DNA of 32,503 bases, from assembly GCA_003427395.1 (NCBI GenBank), contig BFEA01000041.1, positions 4,499,057 through 4,531,559 of the forward strand. Reading direction: 5' to 3'. The notes beneath the pieces are model-generated. The model ran no database searches. It was given only the letters and a program-made list of their open reading frames with translations, and had not been told where the DNA came from. The stretch comes from Chara braunii (taxonomy: Eukaryota > Streptophyta > Charophyceae > Charales > Characeae). Both the position numbers and the translations under genes were made by a program. Below, piece after piece: positions 10,003-19,799 of the stretch. Each line of letters starts with the position of its first letter. The first letter of the stretch is position 1.

Positions 10003-10099
10003 GGGACGCTGGACCCGATTTTCAGCTGACACATGTTATTGTACAGGGACGCTGGACCCAATTTCCAGCAGGTGTAGCTCCCCACCAATAGATGGAGCC
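10003..10099 (+). mobile_element. SINE-like dispersed repeat (R1), partially duplicated
   Basis: The motif GGGACGCTGGACCC occurs at 10003 (followed by a degenerate CAGCTG) and again at 10046. The second occurrence continues through CCAGCAGGTGTAGCTCCCC to ACCAATAGATGGAGCC. This is the cleanest plus-strand copy of the family core. Confidence 0.7.
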
Positions 10100-10117
10100 T
10101 TCAACATCGGGACCCAC

Positions 10118-10185
10118 TTAAACCACCAGTACCTCGCTCAGCTATGGGCTGCGGGCACTCCCGTATACGCGCCGCAGCCCTAGGG
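10118..10185. mobile_element. Left end of a TTAA-bounded MITE running into the gap
   Basis: Starts TTAAACCACCAGTACC, matching the terminus of the MITE family. The remainder is lost in the run of N. Confidence 0.6.
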
Positions 10186-11095
10186 NNNNNNNNNNNNNNN
10201 NNNNNNNNNNNNNNNNNNNNNNNNNNNNNNNNNNNNNNNNNNNNNNNNNNNNNNNNNNNNNNNNNNNNNNNNNNNNNNNNNNNNNNNNNNNNNNNNNNNN
10301 NNNNNNNNNNNNNNNNNNNNNNNNNNNNNNNNNNNNNNNNNNNNNNNNNNNNNNNNNNNNNNNNNNNNNNNNNNNNNNNNNNNNNNNNNNNNNNNNNNNN
10401 NNNNNNNNNNNNNNNNNNNNNNNNNNNNNNNNNNNNNNNNNNNNNNNNNNNNNNNNNNNNNNNNNNNNNNNNNNNNNNNNNNNNNNNNNNNNNNNNNNNN
10501 NNNNNNNNNNNNNNNNNNNNNNNNNNNNNNNNNNNNNNNNNNNNNNNNNNNNNNNNNNNNNNNNNNNNNNNNNNNNNNNNNNNNNNNNNNNNNNNNNNNN
10601 NNNNNNNNNNNNNNNNNNNNNNNNNNNNNNNNNNNNNNNNNNNNNNNNNNNNNNNNNNNNNNNNNNNNNNNNNNNNNNNNNNNNNNNNNNNNNNNNNNNN
10701 NNNNNNNNNNNNNNNNNNNNNNNNNNNNNNNNNNNNNNNNNNNNNNNNNNNNNNNNNNNNNNNNNNNNNNNNNNNNNNNNNNNNNNNNNNNNNNNNNNNN
10801 NNNNNNNNNNNNNNNNNNNNNNNNNNNNNNNNNNNNNNNNNNNNNNNNNNNNNNNNNNNNNNNNNNNNNNNNNNNNNNNNNNNNNNNNNNNNNNNNNNNN
10901 NNNNNNNNNNNNNNNNNNNNNNNNNNNNNNNNNNNNNNNNNNNNNNNNNNNNNNNNNNNNNNNNNNNNNNNNNNNNNNNNNNNNNNNNNNNNNNNNNNNN
11001 NNNNNNNNNNNNNNNNNNNNNNNNNNNNNNNNNNNNNNNNNNNNNNNNNNNNNNNNNNNNNNNNNNNNNNNNNNNNNNNNNNNNNNNNNNNNNNN
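10186..11095. other. Assembly gap (910 N)
   Basis: A run of N. The open frames reported across it are artefacts. Both sides of the gap carry the same MITE left terminus, so repeat collapse between two copies is a likely reason for the gap. Confidence 0.99.
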
Positions 11096-11247
11096 TAAAC
11101 CACCAGTACTTGGGGCCGGCCTTAGCGTTAACACTACGGAAATTTCGCGGCCGGCGGGCCGTGGATAAATCGAATCCACAGCCCGTGTCGCTTCGACCTC
11201 CGGCGCGCAGTGCGGTGGCGCGCAGTGCCCAAGTACTGGTGGTTTAA
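11096..11247. mobile_element. TTAA-bounded MITE (copy 3)
   Basis: About 152 bp with near-perfect terminal inverted repeats: TAAACCACCAGTACTTGGGG on the left (first T lost in the gap) and CCCAAGTACTGGTGGTTTAA on the right. The GC-rich interior differs from copies 2 and 4, so only the termini are shared. Confidence 0.75.
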
Positions 11248-11467
11248 ATGGGTTTTCCCGTATATGAAGTTCTGATGAAAAAAAAAAAAAAAAAAGAGCA
11301 TACGGTCATTATCGCTGTATCTAGACTGAACGTTAGCCCAAATGCAGGCATAATTACTGTACGTTTTATTCGGGTGACGATGGTAGTTTGACAGGTCCTT
11401 CACCAAGGGACTAGGTTTTGTGAGGCAGGAGTATTTTACGCCCCTGAACGTTGGACTGAATAGCTGC
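11248..11467. other. Unassigned stretch with diverged LTR-like segment
   Basis: 11312..11397 is a diverged copy of 9066..9156 (shared CTGTATCTAGACTGAACGT, AAATGCA, ATTCGGG, GACGATGGTAG). An A run lies at about 11279..11295. No gene. Confidence 0.35.
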
Positions 11468-11548
11468 CTTGTTTGTGTCAGTAAACTATGGTGTCTTGTT
11501 TGCGTCAATGAACTATGGTGTCGTGTTTATGTCTATAAACTAGGGTGT
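11468..11548 (+). repeat. Three 27-bp tandem repeats
   Basis: Units of the form CTTGTTTGTGTCAGTAAACT plus ATGGTGT repeat three times with a few substitutions (11468, 11495, 11522). A fragment (ACTAGGGTGT) recurs after an A run at about 11590. Confidence 0.85.
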
Positions 11549-11617
11549 CCACTACTCAAAGTTTGGCAAAAAAAAAAAAAAAAAAAAAAAACTAGGGTGT
11601 TTGATGTGTTTATCTGA

Positions 11618-11858
11618 GGGGATGTTGACCCCGGTTGTCAGCAGGTGATACTCCCCACCAATAGATGGAGTCTCAGCGAAAAAACACACAGCAGACCTGA
11701 AGCCATATGGTCGCGTGAGGCTCTTTTTTTTTTTTTTTTTTTTACACGCACCCGTCAGTGCTAGTGGTGCTGGTAAAAGCAGACACCGCTAGCACCTGGG
11801 GCGGGCTCCATCTATTGGTGGGGAGCAGCACCTGCTGGAAACCGGGTCCAGCGTCCCT
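11618..11858. mobile_element. Two R1 repeats in inverted orientation
   Basis: The plus-strand copy core lies at 11618..11670. The minus-strand copy runs leftward from 11858, with its core at 11804..11858, the block TACCAGCACCACTAGCACTG at about 11756..11782, and then a T run that is its A-tail on the minus strand. The pair looks like a 241-bp foldback with arms of about 53 bp. The A-tail on one copy favours two separate insertions. Confidence 0.6.
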
Positions 11859-12104
11859 TACATAGACAGAGTTCAAATCACATCAGAATAAAAGTGTGGG
11901 ATATTCCTGCCAGCATTGATTACCCTGGCGTCCAGGGGATTGACTGAGCAGGAGGTTGGGAGGGGGGGGAACCTCTTCACCCTGAACCTGGCGGCAGATA
12001 TCTGCTATCCCACCCTGGTTCCTCCCACTCCCTGCCTTTGAAGTACCCCTTCTATTGACGCTGCTGGCCTTCTTTGTTTTTTACATACTGAGATGGAGTC
12101 TCGG

Positions 12105-12242
12105 TGCTGGAAACCGGGTCCAGCGTCCCATCCTGTTCTGTCCTTTGGCACGAAAGGCGTGACAACCAGCATTTGCTGGAAACCGGGTCCAGCGTCCCAT
12201 CCTGTTCTGTCCTTTGGCACGAAAGGCGTGACAACCAGCATT
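12105..12242. repeat. Perfect 69-bp tandem duplication containing an R1 core
   Basis: 12105..12173 and 12174..12242 appear base-for-base identical (TGCTGGAAACCGGGTCCAGC .. CCTTTGGCACGAAAGGCGTG .. ACAACCAGCATT). The first part is the R1 hairpin on the minus strand. Absence of divergence marks it as recent. Confidence 0.9.
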
Positions 12243-12249
12243 CATTTGA

Positions 12250-13640
12250 CAACAACAATCCATCCTCTCTTGCCCCTGCAGCATGGAGCAATGTGGAGCA
12301 ATACGGGTTGTCATCTTGCCATGCTGCTTGAGGAGGTATATGCTGCCAGTCTTCTGGGTACCCGTCCTCTCCATATCTGCCCTGTATCGCCCGTTCAGTC
12401 TGCTCCGTATCATTGCATATCCAGCATCGCCAGCTGGTGGGGTGGGGAAGGGTCGGGAAATTCTGTGGCAGGTCGCAGTGGGATCACCTGGTCCATAGTA
12501 GTCCAGTCCCTGAAACAGACACGGTAGTCTCTCCTGAATTCCTCCTGGTTGCCTTCCTGGGAGGACTTGCCCTCCCATCTAACAGATGCGATCCAGCCCC
12601 CTTTCTCACTGCCCAACCAGTCTCCAGAAAATTGGTGAATTGCTTGTGTTTGCTTGTGTTACATCTTTTGCTGAATGATATAAGTCGAGTTGGATTTTAA
12701 CTTTTTGCCAGTGAACCATGAGTTCTTGTTGAATGTATTGCCTTATCATATTTGTTGCCTGTTCCCCAGTTATGCGGACCCCCTCCATAGCATGTATACA
12801 ACGTTTCCTCCAGAGAGTCCACATGACCGTTGTCCTTCCTAACTTGAACATGTTATTTTCAAAGGTATTGTCAGTGGGGGAGGACCATGCCTCGCATAAT
12901 ATGGCCCTCCAATCCCATGGCCAGTGAGATTCAGTCCCCAACTGGGTCCAGATCCTATCCCACCACCGCCATGTAAGAACAGCCCCTGGGCACTACATGA
13001 ATATGTGCTCTATGGTTTCAGGGATTCTGTGGGGGGAAAAGGCAGTGTGGCATGATTTGCACCACGGTAATGCTCGCCCCGTTTGTTCTAGGTATGTGCG
13101 ATCTATCAGCCAGTCATTGGTGGGCAGGCAGCATTGCTCTATCTGCCATTGAAGAGAGGCCATCTTCGCAGGCCTAGACCTTGTGGCGGTGAACCATCGG
13201 ATCGGGCGTATTGCCTCAGTCCCAACATTCAAGTGTGACCTCCATCGGGCCTTCACTATATCTTTTGTGTTCACCTTTGGTCGTAGCCGACGATATGTGG
13301 CCGTCACTGAGAGAGTGTGTAGTTTTAGATTTGTCCCTGACCTGGGTTTTTGCATGGGGAACCACTGCCATTCGCCGGGGTCAAAGAGTAGCTCCAAAAC
13401 GGGGGTGTTTGGCTGATATGAATCCAAACATCCTTATCACGCAGCACATGTATCCTGTGTAGGTCTGCTGCTCTCCACCATCTGATCACCTCTGGGCGGT
13501 AACGGGTGAGTTTAGTTTTCGTGTCTAGGTGGAAAAATTTTGTTCTTACCTCCACCACATTGCCTACACTTTTTGGATCCCCCGGGGCAGCTACCCAGTC
13601 CCCTTCTATTAGTCGTGGCCCTGTGCGCAGGCTGGCAGGT
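12250..13640 (-). pseudogene. 5'-truncated L1-like LINE, ORF2 C-terminus with zf-RVT domain
   Basis: Remnant of the C-terminal end of a plant L1-type non-LTR retrotransposon ORF2. After a linker (RYRPEVIRWW at about 13500) comes the reverse-transcriptase zinc-binding (zf-RVT) domain: LQWQIEQCCLPTNDWLIDR, then LPWCKSCHTAF and IEHIFM, i.e. a W..R.LPT..W...R / C..C / E..EH.F pattern. The frame continues through one in-frame TAG (about 12990) into CPGAV, TVMWTLWRKRC and a terminal helix-rich tail ending near 12606. A frameshift near 13425 separates the linker frame from the zf-RVT frame. The endonuclease and RT domains are absent, as in ordinary 5' truncation during target-primed insertion. The same family is present at 22320..28395, where WLIDR..LEQ.G.ALPWCKS recurs. 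The 3' boundary is uncertain. Confidence 0.75.
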
Positions 13641-14880
13641 TACTGATTGTGAATCTAGAATTTCAGGAAAAAGAATATTCTCCATTTAATTCCGTGCCCT
13701 GTTGATTGAGACCGCCTGCATGCGAGTCTTCTCAGGGCACACTCACACTAGGGCCTCAGCATTGCAGAATAGCAAAACCAGTGGCCAGGTTGACTCCTGA
13801 TGAAAAGGAGGACTCTCATTTTGCGATTCTGCAATTTTGAGGGCCTACGGGGAGTATACACGAAGTCAGTCTTTTGGCAATTTCACAATTTCACCTTGTG
13901 CCAACCATTCCTTGCTGAATTGTCTGTATCACCTTTCATTTTGTGGGAGGGGGGGGGGGGACCATGGTTAAGTATCAAACTGATCAGAACCAATGCGACA
14001 CTTGATCTAAGGATTCTAAGCCAAAGGCCGAGACAATAAGTCTTTTGAAAGGAAAATTGTCACAAACCCTTTTAGTGCAATCTTCTCCATTTGTAGAAGC
14101 CCTTATGTCAGGATTATTATGCAGCCACACATTTCCTTGTTTCAAGGTATCTTGCTTTCCCATAAAAAGTGTTGTTCATAGCGTGGATTGCAGTTTAGAT
14201 GGAGCCTGTAGGAGGAGGGAGTCAAAGATACCAGTCCAAGTTTGTCCAGCCTTCTCGCTTAGTTGTAGTACTTGTGTCGATTTAAATCAACAGTGCTCCT
14301 GAGCCACTTTTTCCCGGGGAATGATCCAGGGTGGGCATCATTTTGGCTTGTGCTGCCAGCCTTTTGCTCCGCCAGCCAACCCCTGAGTTGAGAGCAGGTT
14401 AACGGAGGCTTAAGGGGTTCCCAGTTAACCACTTGTGTGAAATTTGTGGCATGGATGCAGCTGTGTTGGAGACAAATGACTGGGAAATGTACTGGTGGCT
14501 TATGAAAATAGTGCGTTGCAAGCATCCAACAAGGTTTGCTTCTGTTGGTCTGTTCTCTTCTTTTTCTCCCCTCATTCGACTACTCGTTCACAGGAATAGA
14601 TAAGTACCGAATCTACGCGATACTCTACAACTAAGGAGTCATGGGCATTCTTTGTGTGTCCCAGACACTTTGATTCACATCCATGTTTCTGCGTTAACCC
14701 GCGCTAAACTTTGTGCAGAGACCCTCAACGTGGCGAGGGGGGGAGAGGGCAGGCGGGCGAGGGGGTAGTTAGCCCGACAGACAAGCAGCAGCACCATGCT
14801 ATTTTATCATTTCCAAGCATCTCCATGTTGGCGGTGGCTGGGAATGGGGACGTCTTGGGGGATATCCCCCCTAATGTTAT
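13641..14880. other. Unassigned gene-free stretch
   Basis: No protein motif, RNA gene or repeat was recognised. A G run lies at about 13950..13960. Open frames of up to 88 codons have no recognisable domain. Confidence 0.5.
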
Positions 14881-14883
14881 TCA

Positions 14884-15110
14884 ATGATTTAAATGTATCA
14901 TGATATGAACTGCTACATTGATCTAGGAAGGAAAATAACATCCCTCCCGAGGATGACCAGTTATTGAATGATTTAAAATGATGTATCATGATATGAACTG
15001 TTACATTGATCCAAAAACGAAAATAATGATTTAAAATGATGTATCATGATATGAACTGTTACATTGATCCAGGAACGAAAATAACATCCCTCGTGAGGAT
15101 GACCAGCTGG
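14884..15110 (+). repeat. Tandem repeat with ATGTATCATGATATGAACTG units
   Basis: Three copies of a block GATTTAAA(ATGAT)GTATCA then TGATATGAACTG(T/C)TACATT start near 14886, 14969 and 15026. The outer two continue into ATAACATCCCTC..GAGGATGACCAG; the middle one is shortened. Confidence 0.8.
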
Positions 15111-15369
15111 CAACTGGTCGGAACGCGGCGTCGAGGGAGGTCGTTGGACAGCTAGGTGGACTTATGCTTATACTAACGCGTCGTGACATGGTGGGGATTG
15201 AAGGATGAAAGAAGAAACGAGTGTGAAAGAATTTCATGATATTCCAATGTCCTAAGTCCTGGTCTAAGAGTCCCAAGTTTTGGTCTCAGAGTCCCACCTG
15301 GGCCTAGTCCTGGATTGGTCGTGGTAGGTCTCGAGTCTAGCCCCAGGAGTCCAATAGGTCCTATAACTT
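15111..15369. other. Unassigned stretch with short local repeats
   Basis: No gene recognised. 15248..15320 repeats phrases of the type AGTCCTGGTCTAAGAGTCCC and AGTTTTGGTCTCAGAGTCCC. Confidence 0.5.
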
Positions 15370-15535
15370 GAAGCGTCGTAGGTTCGTAGGGTCCAGTCGT
15401 AGGTTGGTTAAAGTTGTAGGCCAGGTACGCTACACGAAAACTTTGTGGTCACAAAGTCTAATTTTGAAGCAGCTTCCTGGGAAAGGCCGGTATATTTCGG
15501 AACTGGCAAACTGCAGCGGACAGGCCGCATTGACG
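15370..15535 (+). repeat. Direct repeat D1 (left copy)
   Basis: About 166 bp, roughly 80% identical to 15919..16085. Both begin GAAGCGTCGTAGGTTC and end CAGCGGACAGGCC(G/A)CATTGAC. The pair brackets about 380 bp without a recognised gene and may be the diverged ends of a small element. Confidence 0.75.
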
Positions 15536-15918
15536 AGATCGTGGGAACTGGGGAAATAACTCCACGGTGGTACCATGCCAAGGATAATTCAAAGATCCCG
15601 TGGTAAGAATTGTCATGTGCGGACCCGTAAGGGAATCAGCCTAAAACTGATATATTATGACACTGACTGAGGTCTTGACTCTTGAATAATCAGCACGATC
15701 TAGATTTCAATCTAATACTCGATTGGTCGGACCGGACTGTGTCCGTATCTCAGTCAAGGAACATTTTTTGTGTGTTTTACCTATTTAAGGTCCACCGCTA
15801 TGAGCCAGTTTTTCAAGAGGCACTCACACCTCTTTATCTTCAAATAGTCAAAAAAGGGTTTAAATCCTACGAAGCCTATTTGGATTCAGGGACTTGAGTT
15901 AGTTTGTTGCGCATTGTT

Positions 15919-16085
15919 GAAGCGTCGTAGGTTCATAGGGTCAAGTCGGAGGTTGGTAAAAGTCGTAGGCCCGGTACGCGACAAGAAAAGTTTACAGTCG
16001 CAAAGTCCAATTTTGAAGCAACTTCGTGGGAAAATCTGGTAGATTCCGGAATTGGCAATTTGCAGCGGACAGGCCACATTGACCG
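15919..16085 (+). repeat. Direct repeat D1 (right copy)
   Basis: Second copy of 15370..15535, ending directly before the 71-A tract. Four bases separate the repeat end from the tract. Confidence 0.75.
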
Positions 16086-16088
16086 GTA

Positions 16089-16089
<1 letters not shown>

Positions 16090-16160
<71 letters not shown>
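16090..16160 (+). repeat. 71-base A homopolymer
   Basis: Uninterrupted A run between repeat D1 and the left pseudo-LTR of the Penelope-like element. It could be an A-tail of a plus-strand retroposed copy ending in D1, or the slippage-prone target of the insertion. Its exact length may be an assembly estimate. Confidence 0.9.
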
Positions 16161-16162
<2 letters not shown>

Positions 16163-16172
16163 AACAACTTTA

Positions 16173-16688
16173 CTAAGGAATGGACATCAGACAAAGTGAC
16201 AAAAACACACGCGTTTAATCACACCAAATAGTACACAAACCACACATGAGAAGAAGAGTAGAATCGAGCGCAGGTATCTGCGTTAAAAGATAAACTAATG
16301 AAGCACACAACGCAAATCAGGCGAAAGACTCGACACTGTGTTTCTACCGGTCGCCTGTCCGACGTCTTCAGGGGTCGTGAATGAGATACCTAGCGCAACA
16401 TGATGTCTAAACCAAACAACACGCTTATATCCTCGTGGTTCGTATGGTTTGGAGTCTCAAGAGCCATCAATCGCTAAGTTCCAAAAGTTATCGGGAACTT
16501 ATAGAAATTCCAACTTCCAATTGACTACTGGAGCTAAACAGAAAAGGAGATCGAAGGCAAGTCCGAAAAGCCAAGTTCGACAAGCCTTTTTTGAGTGACA
16601 GGTCAAGGGTTTGAGAAAAACAGAAAGAAAAGAAAGGCCCATAGCGTAGAATAGCCTAAAAAATAGAAAAGTGTAGTGCCCGCAGAAC
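16173..16688 (-). repeat. 3' pseudo-LTR of the Penelope-like element
   Basis: Direct repeat of about 516 bp that matches 21393..21915 at roughly 95%. Differences are mostly single substitutions plus a few short indels (for example, the right copy has an extra AGAGGCT near 21613). Being on the RT-downstream side, it is the 3' copy. It contains a hammerhead-like motif at 16327..16376. Confidence 0.9.
16327..16376 (-). ncRNA. Type-I hammerhead ribozyme-like motif in the 3' pseudo-LTR
   Basis: Minus strand, in order. Helix I strand GACCC is followed by the core CUGAAGA (16371..16365). Helix II pairs GUCGG with CCGGU (one U-G and one G-U wobble, plus a C.A mismatch next to the core). GAAA lies at 16344..16341. 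A minimal helix III is ACA/UGU with loop CAG. Cleavage triplet GUC follows, with C17 at 16332. Returning strand GAGUC pairs with GACCC at four of five positions. Known biology: minimal type-I hammerheads with tiny helix III were described in Penelope-like pseudo-LTRs (Cervera and de la Peña). Location and strand agree. The helix defects suggest weak or dimer-dependent activity. Confidence 0.6.
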
Positions 16689-16730
16689 ATAAGAATAATA
16701 CATGCAGAATATAAGAATGGCCCCTGAGCA

Positions 16731-16919
16731 AGAGGGGAGAGAGAAGAAGAGCAAGAAGAAAGGAAAGAAAAGAAAGGAAAGGAAAGAAAGGAAAAGAAGG
16801 GGAAGAAAAGAAAAGAAAAGAAAAGAAGATAAAAGGAAAGAAAAGAAAAGAAAAGAAAAGAAAAGAAAAAAAAAAAAAGGAAGAGAGGAAAGAAGGAAGA
16901 AGAAAAGAAGAAGAAGAAG

Positions 16920-16953
<34 letters not shown>
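16731..16953 (+). repeat. Polypurine tract, 220 bp
   Basis: Almost pure A/G on the plus strand (GAAAG, GAAAAG and GAA repeats, ending in a run of about 33 A). On the element's own strand it is polypyrimidine and lies between the end of the RT and the 3' pseudo-LTR. The long lysine/arginine- or phenylalanine-rich open frames over it are composition artefacts. Confidence 0.9.
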
Positions 16954-16955
<2 letters not shown>

Positions 16956-17030
16956 ACGTAGTTCACCACTTCCATCTGGTAAACATTGTACCCATCGATC
17001 CCAACAGTTGTTCATTCTCGCAGAAAAGTT

Positions 17031-18890
17031 TCACAGACAGTCGTTGAAGTACCGATCAGGAAAGCCTCCCATATACAGTTTCATCTTCAATGTAAAAAGG
17101 AAACAGGCATCTGCTCCTGACATTGTTGAAAGCGCCTTGGCCCTATGAAAACACGTGGTAATTACCGATATTTTTTGTTGTTTGTCCGAGTAGGACGCAA
17201 AATCTTGCAGACTTTGAAACATAATTCCTTCCTTGATGATGACTCGTTGGTTCTTGTGTACAGCAGCACAGAAAACCGCACATGGTTGACGAAAAATCTT
17301 GATCACACATCCCAAAAAGTCACAGGAATCGTTGTTGCTGGTCAACTCCAAGACTAGGTTGTTGCCATAGTAAGCTCTAAAACTATTTATACGACTTTCA
17401 GCCACGATCTTACTATAGGTTGAAGTGGTTCGGAACTTAGAGAAAACCGAGAGATCGTCGACTAATCTCATGCCAAATAACATTCGTCGCTCTCTACCCA
17501 GATGATTTAAAAATTTCGCTTCATTAAATGCACAGAGGAGACACGCGAGGGCTGGGCGAGAGGGCTTTCCCATAGGGATACCAACCTTTTGCTGCAAGAT
17601 CAATCCCATAGCTGACACAAACGTGTTGTCTAGATCGAAGTTAACCATTGTGACGAAGGTGGGAAATTTTACACGTGTAAATCTTGTTGGGGGGTTCTTC
17701 CGTTTGCCCAAGACAGCATTCTTACCTCTTCTCTTAACAAAGATATCTGAAAATCCCTTCTCCTCATAAATATCGACCAGCCATTCTACTGCTCTCATGA
17801 TAGATGAATGCGGTAATGTGGTAAACATTTCTTCAACATCAAAGCTTGAGGTCACAATGTCTTCTCCTGCTGCCATACCTTGGTCACCTGAGGTTGAAAT
17901 GAGAATCCCCCATAAGATTCCATAAAATTTTATTAATAGCCTTAAATACTACCATACTTACACGTACCAAAGGGTCCGAAAAAGATGAGCAAATTGGCTG
18001 CCACTTAGAAATATCTTTGTGTTTTGGTATTGCATAGATGCGTCCTACTTGTCCTTGCTTGTTAAAATGATGCAGCCTTCTCAAGTCCAAGTTTCTGGTG
18101 TTTGTCTTTGGTTTCAGCGACAATTTGTTGCTCAGTCCGATCAACCTTATCAAACCCTTGTTGTCAGTCAACAAATTTTTCATTCCTCTCTGATATATAA
18201 CAGGGCAGCACACAAAAGTATCACCTATGTTGTGGTCAACGGGACATACGACCAAGCCATTTAGTTTGTTTTTTACAGCTTCCACCTCTGCACGATAACT
18301 TCCATAGTCTATACTACTTCCGCAAACATCTTTGTTGAAACACATTCGCAAATCTGTATCAGAGATTAAAAAGATACTCGTATCATTTTGAATGTTACTC
18401 AGTCCCTCCAATACAAAACCCCTTAACTTCCTCAGATTGTAATGAAAACTTTGATAGGGGATATTTTTACTGTTTTTGAGATTCCTCGGGACCCATTCGA
18501 CTTCACTAAATTTGAATGACACGTGTCCCTCGCTCCTCGGTAGATTCGTCCCATGGCAACATACTACGTTGTGCATAATCACAAAAATTTTGCAGAATAT
18601 CACCAACGGACATATTCTGAACCCAGACGACTCTCAATTTTCGACAAATAATATGTTGCAATGGAGTTCTAATAGATGACAATCGGATGGTTGAGACACA
18701 AAAATCTCTGATCCTTTTCTTAGAAAGTTCACTATCAAATGGAATCCTGATAGTTACTCTAATCCTAAGCCGAATCTTGAATTCATTCCTAACTACGCGA
18801 GTTATTTTCGCTCTCAGAGTAGACTGACTCTCCTTCTTAGAGAAACATCGGGCATAGTTGTACAGTTGAATGAGCCTATCCAGCGGCTAA
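17031..18890 (-). pseudogene. Penelope-type reverse transcriptase (broken)
   Basis: Reverse transcriptase of a Penelope-like element, which copies element RNA at a nicked chromosomal site. It is spread over three frames. The N-terminal part (18890..about 18550) includes SVGDILQNF. The second part (from about 18560 to 17884) has CCHGTNLPRSEGHVSF, a Penelope N-terminal block, then CPVDHNIGDTFVCCP and RIYAIPKHKDISKWQPI (fingers). The third (17876..17031) has motif A SSFDVEEMFTTLP, motif B GIPMGKPSRPALA and motif C RLVDDLSV, so both palm aspartate motifs persist. Breaks: frameshift near 18550 and another near 17885 (the stop in LR* overlaps the next frame). C-terminal to the RT there is no GIY-YIG: only about 340 bp of pyrimidine-rich (minus-strand) sequence before the pseudo-LTR. 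Known relatives have the same RT motifs; the order of domains here is seen directly. Confidence 0.85.
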
Positions 18891-19289
18891 GAGTATAGTT
18901 TCTTGCACTTAGCGGGGTTCCTCAAAATATCTCAGGTGGGGTTTTTGTTTCTCGAATTTCGGGCAGTACCTAGAAATCTTTTCAAAGCACAAATTAACTG
19001 CCGACACCAATTTTCCCCTACAGTGTCGAAAGAGCTCATTTTCACTCTCAGTTCTAACCACCGACGACCCATCGCATCGCTTCAATACATTTCACTTATC
19101 AATCAGCTCATTGTCACCCACACACTCAATATTAACCGTCTCGATATGCCTCTGAAAACAACCATCTAACACTAATTGCAAACTAACACAGTTAATCCCT
19201 ACGAATGACTGAAAGAAGAGAGGGCTCTTAGCATTGCTTGAGATCGCATTTTCATTCTTCTCTCCCTATCCTCTTTTTCTTCATTCTCG
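18891..19289 (-). other. Degenerate linker between endonuclease and RT
   Basis: Contains several stop codons and apparent frameshifts. Short frames on the minus strand read as charged sequence (for example RSSQENENEEKEDRE just after the endonuclease, and VVRTESENELFRHCRGKLVS). It was presumably a coding linker. No domain recognised. Confidence 0.5.
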
Positions 19290-19672
19290 TTTTCCTGGCT
19301 GCTTCTTTATTCTCTCTCGTCGTAGGCAGGGATAGAGTTGAGGAATGGGTTGCACGATCTGATAAAATAGGATTCTGTCTGGAGCAGATGATCATTGTTC
19401 ACGAAGGCGGTTGGTACAGCCACATAGCCACTAACATGGTTAAGTCAAAGCCACCTATAAAGTCGATGATTTCGTGCATTCTTGTTTGGCAGAACCCTAG
19501 TTCTATTCAAGTGTTATTTCCATTGGTGTCTAACCGTTCTACCTGTGCACCCAATGTATACATGTTTACACCAAGGAGATACCAAAGCATAAACTAACGG
19601 ACCCGGACATGCTACAAAATCGTACCCAACTGAGAATAAATAACGGATAAAGGGAATGACTTTTTCACACTA
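19290..19672 (-). pseudogene. GIY-YIG endonuclease domain upstream of the RT
   Basis: Translating the minus strand in one frame gives LVYALVS (GIY position), ten residues later HVYIGCTG (YIG, codons at 19558..19550), then GRTVRHQW (the conserved Arg region). Further on come TESYFIR (catalytic Glu, codon 19375..19373) and NPFLNSI (conserved Asn). That is the full ordered set of GIY-YIG nuclease landmarks over about 110 codons. Two in-frame stops (after HQWK, and in RWL*LNH) and a later TAA inactivate it. It is in the same frame class as the N-terminal RT segment at 18890..18550, about 400 bp downstream, consistent with one ancestral EN-RT polyprotein. In Penelope-like elements this enzyme nicks the target to prime reverse transcription. 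Confidence 0.8.
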
Positions 19673-19799
19673 GGGAATTTGACGAAGGAAAATCAACGCG
19701 AATACTACCAATCTAAAAACATTATGTATCTTACCGTCCTTTAGTAGTTTATCGTTACCACGTTCATCCCGACATGCAAGAGCAAGATTGGACAGCTCA

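Noticed and set aside
10142-11247. Open frames of 307-367 codons spanning the N run
   Set aside because: Translated N has no stops; these are artefacts of the assembly gap.
16090-16160. A-tract as the poly(A) tail of the Penelope-like element
   Set aside because: The element is on the minus strand, so its tail would appear as T on the plus strand at this side; an A run has the wrong polarity.
16499-17148. Phe-rich and Lys/Arg-rich open frames of 119-158 codons
   Set aside because: They come from the polypurine tract and have no domain; composition explains the absence of stops.
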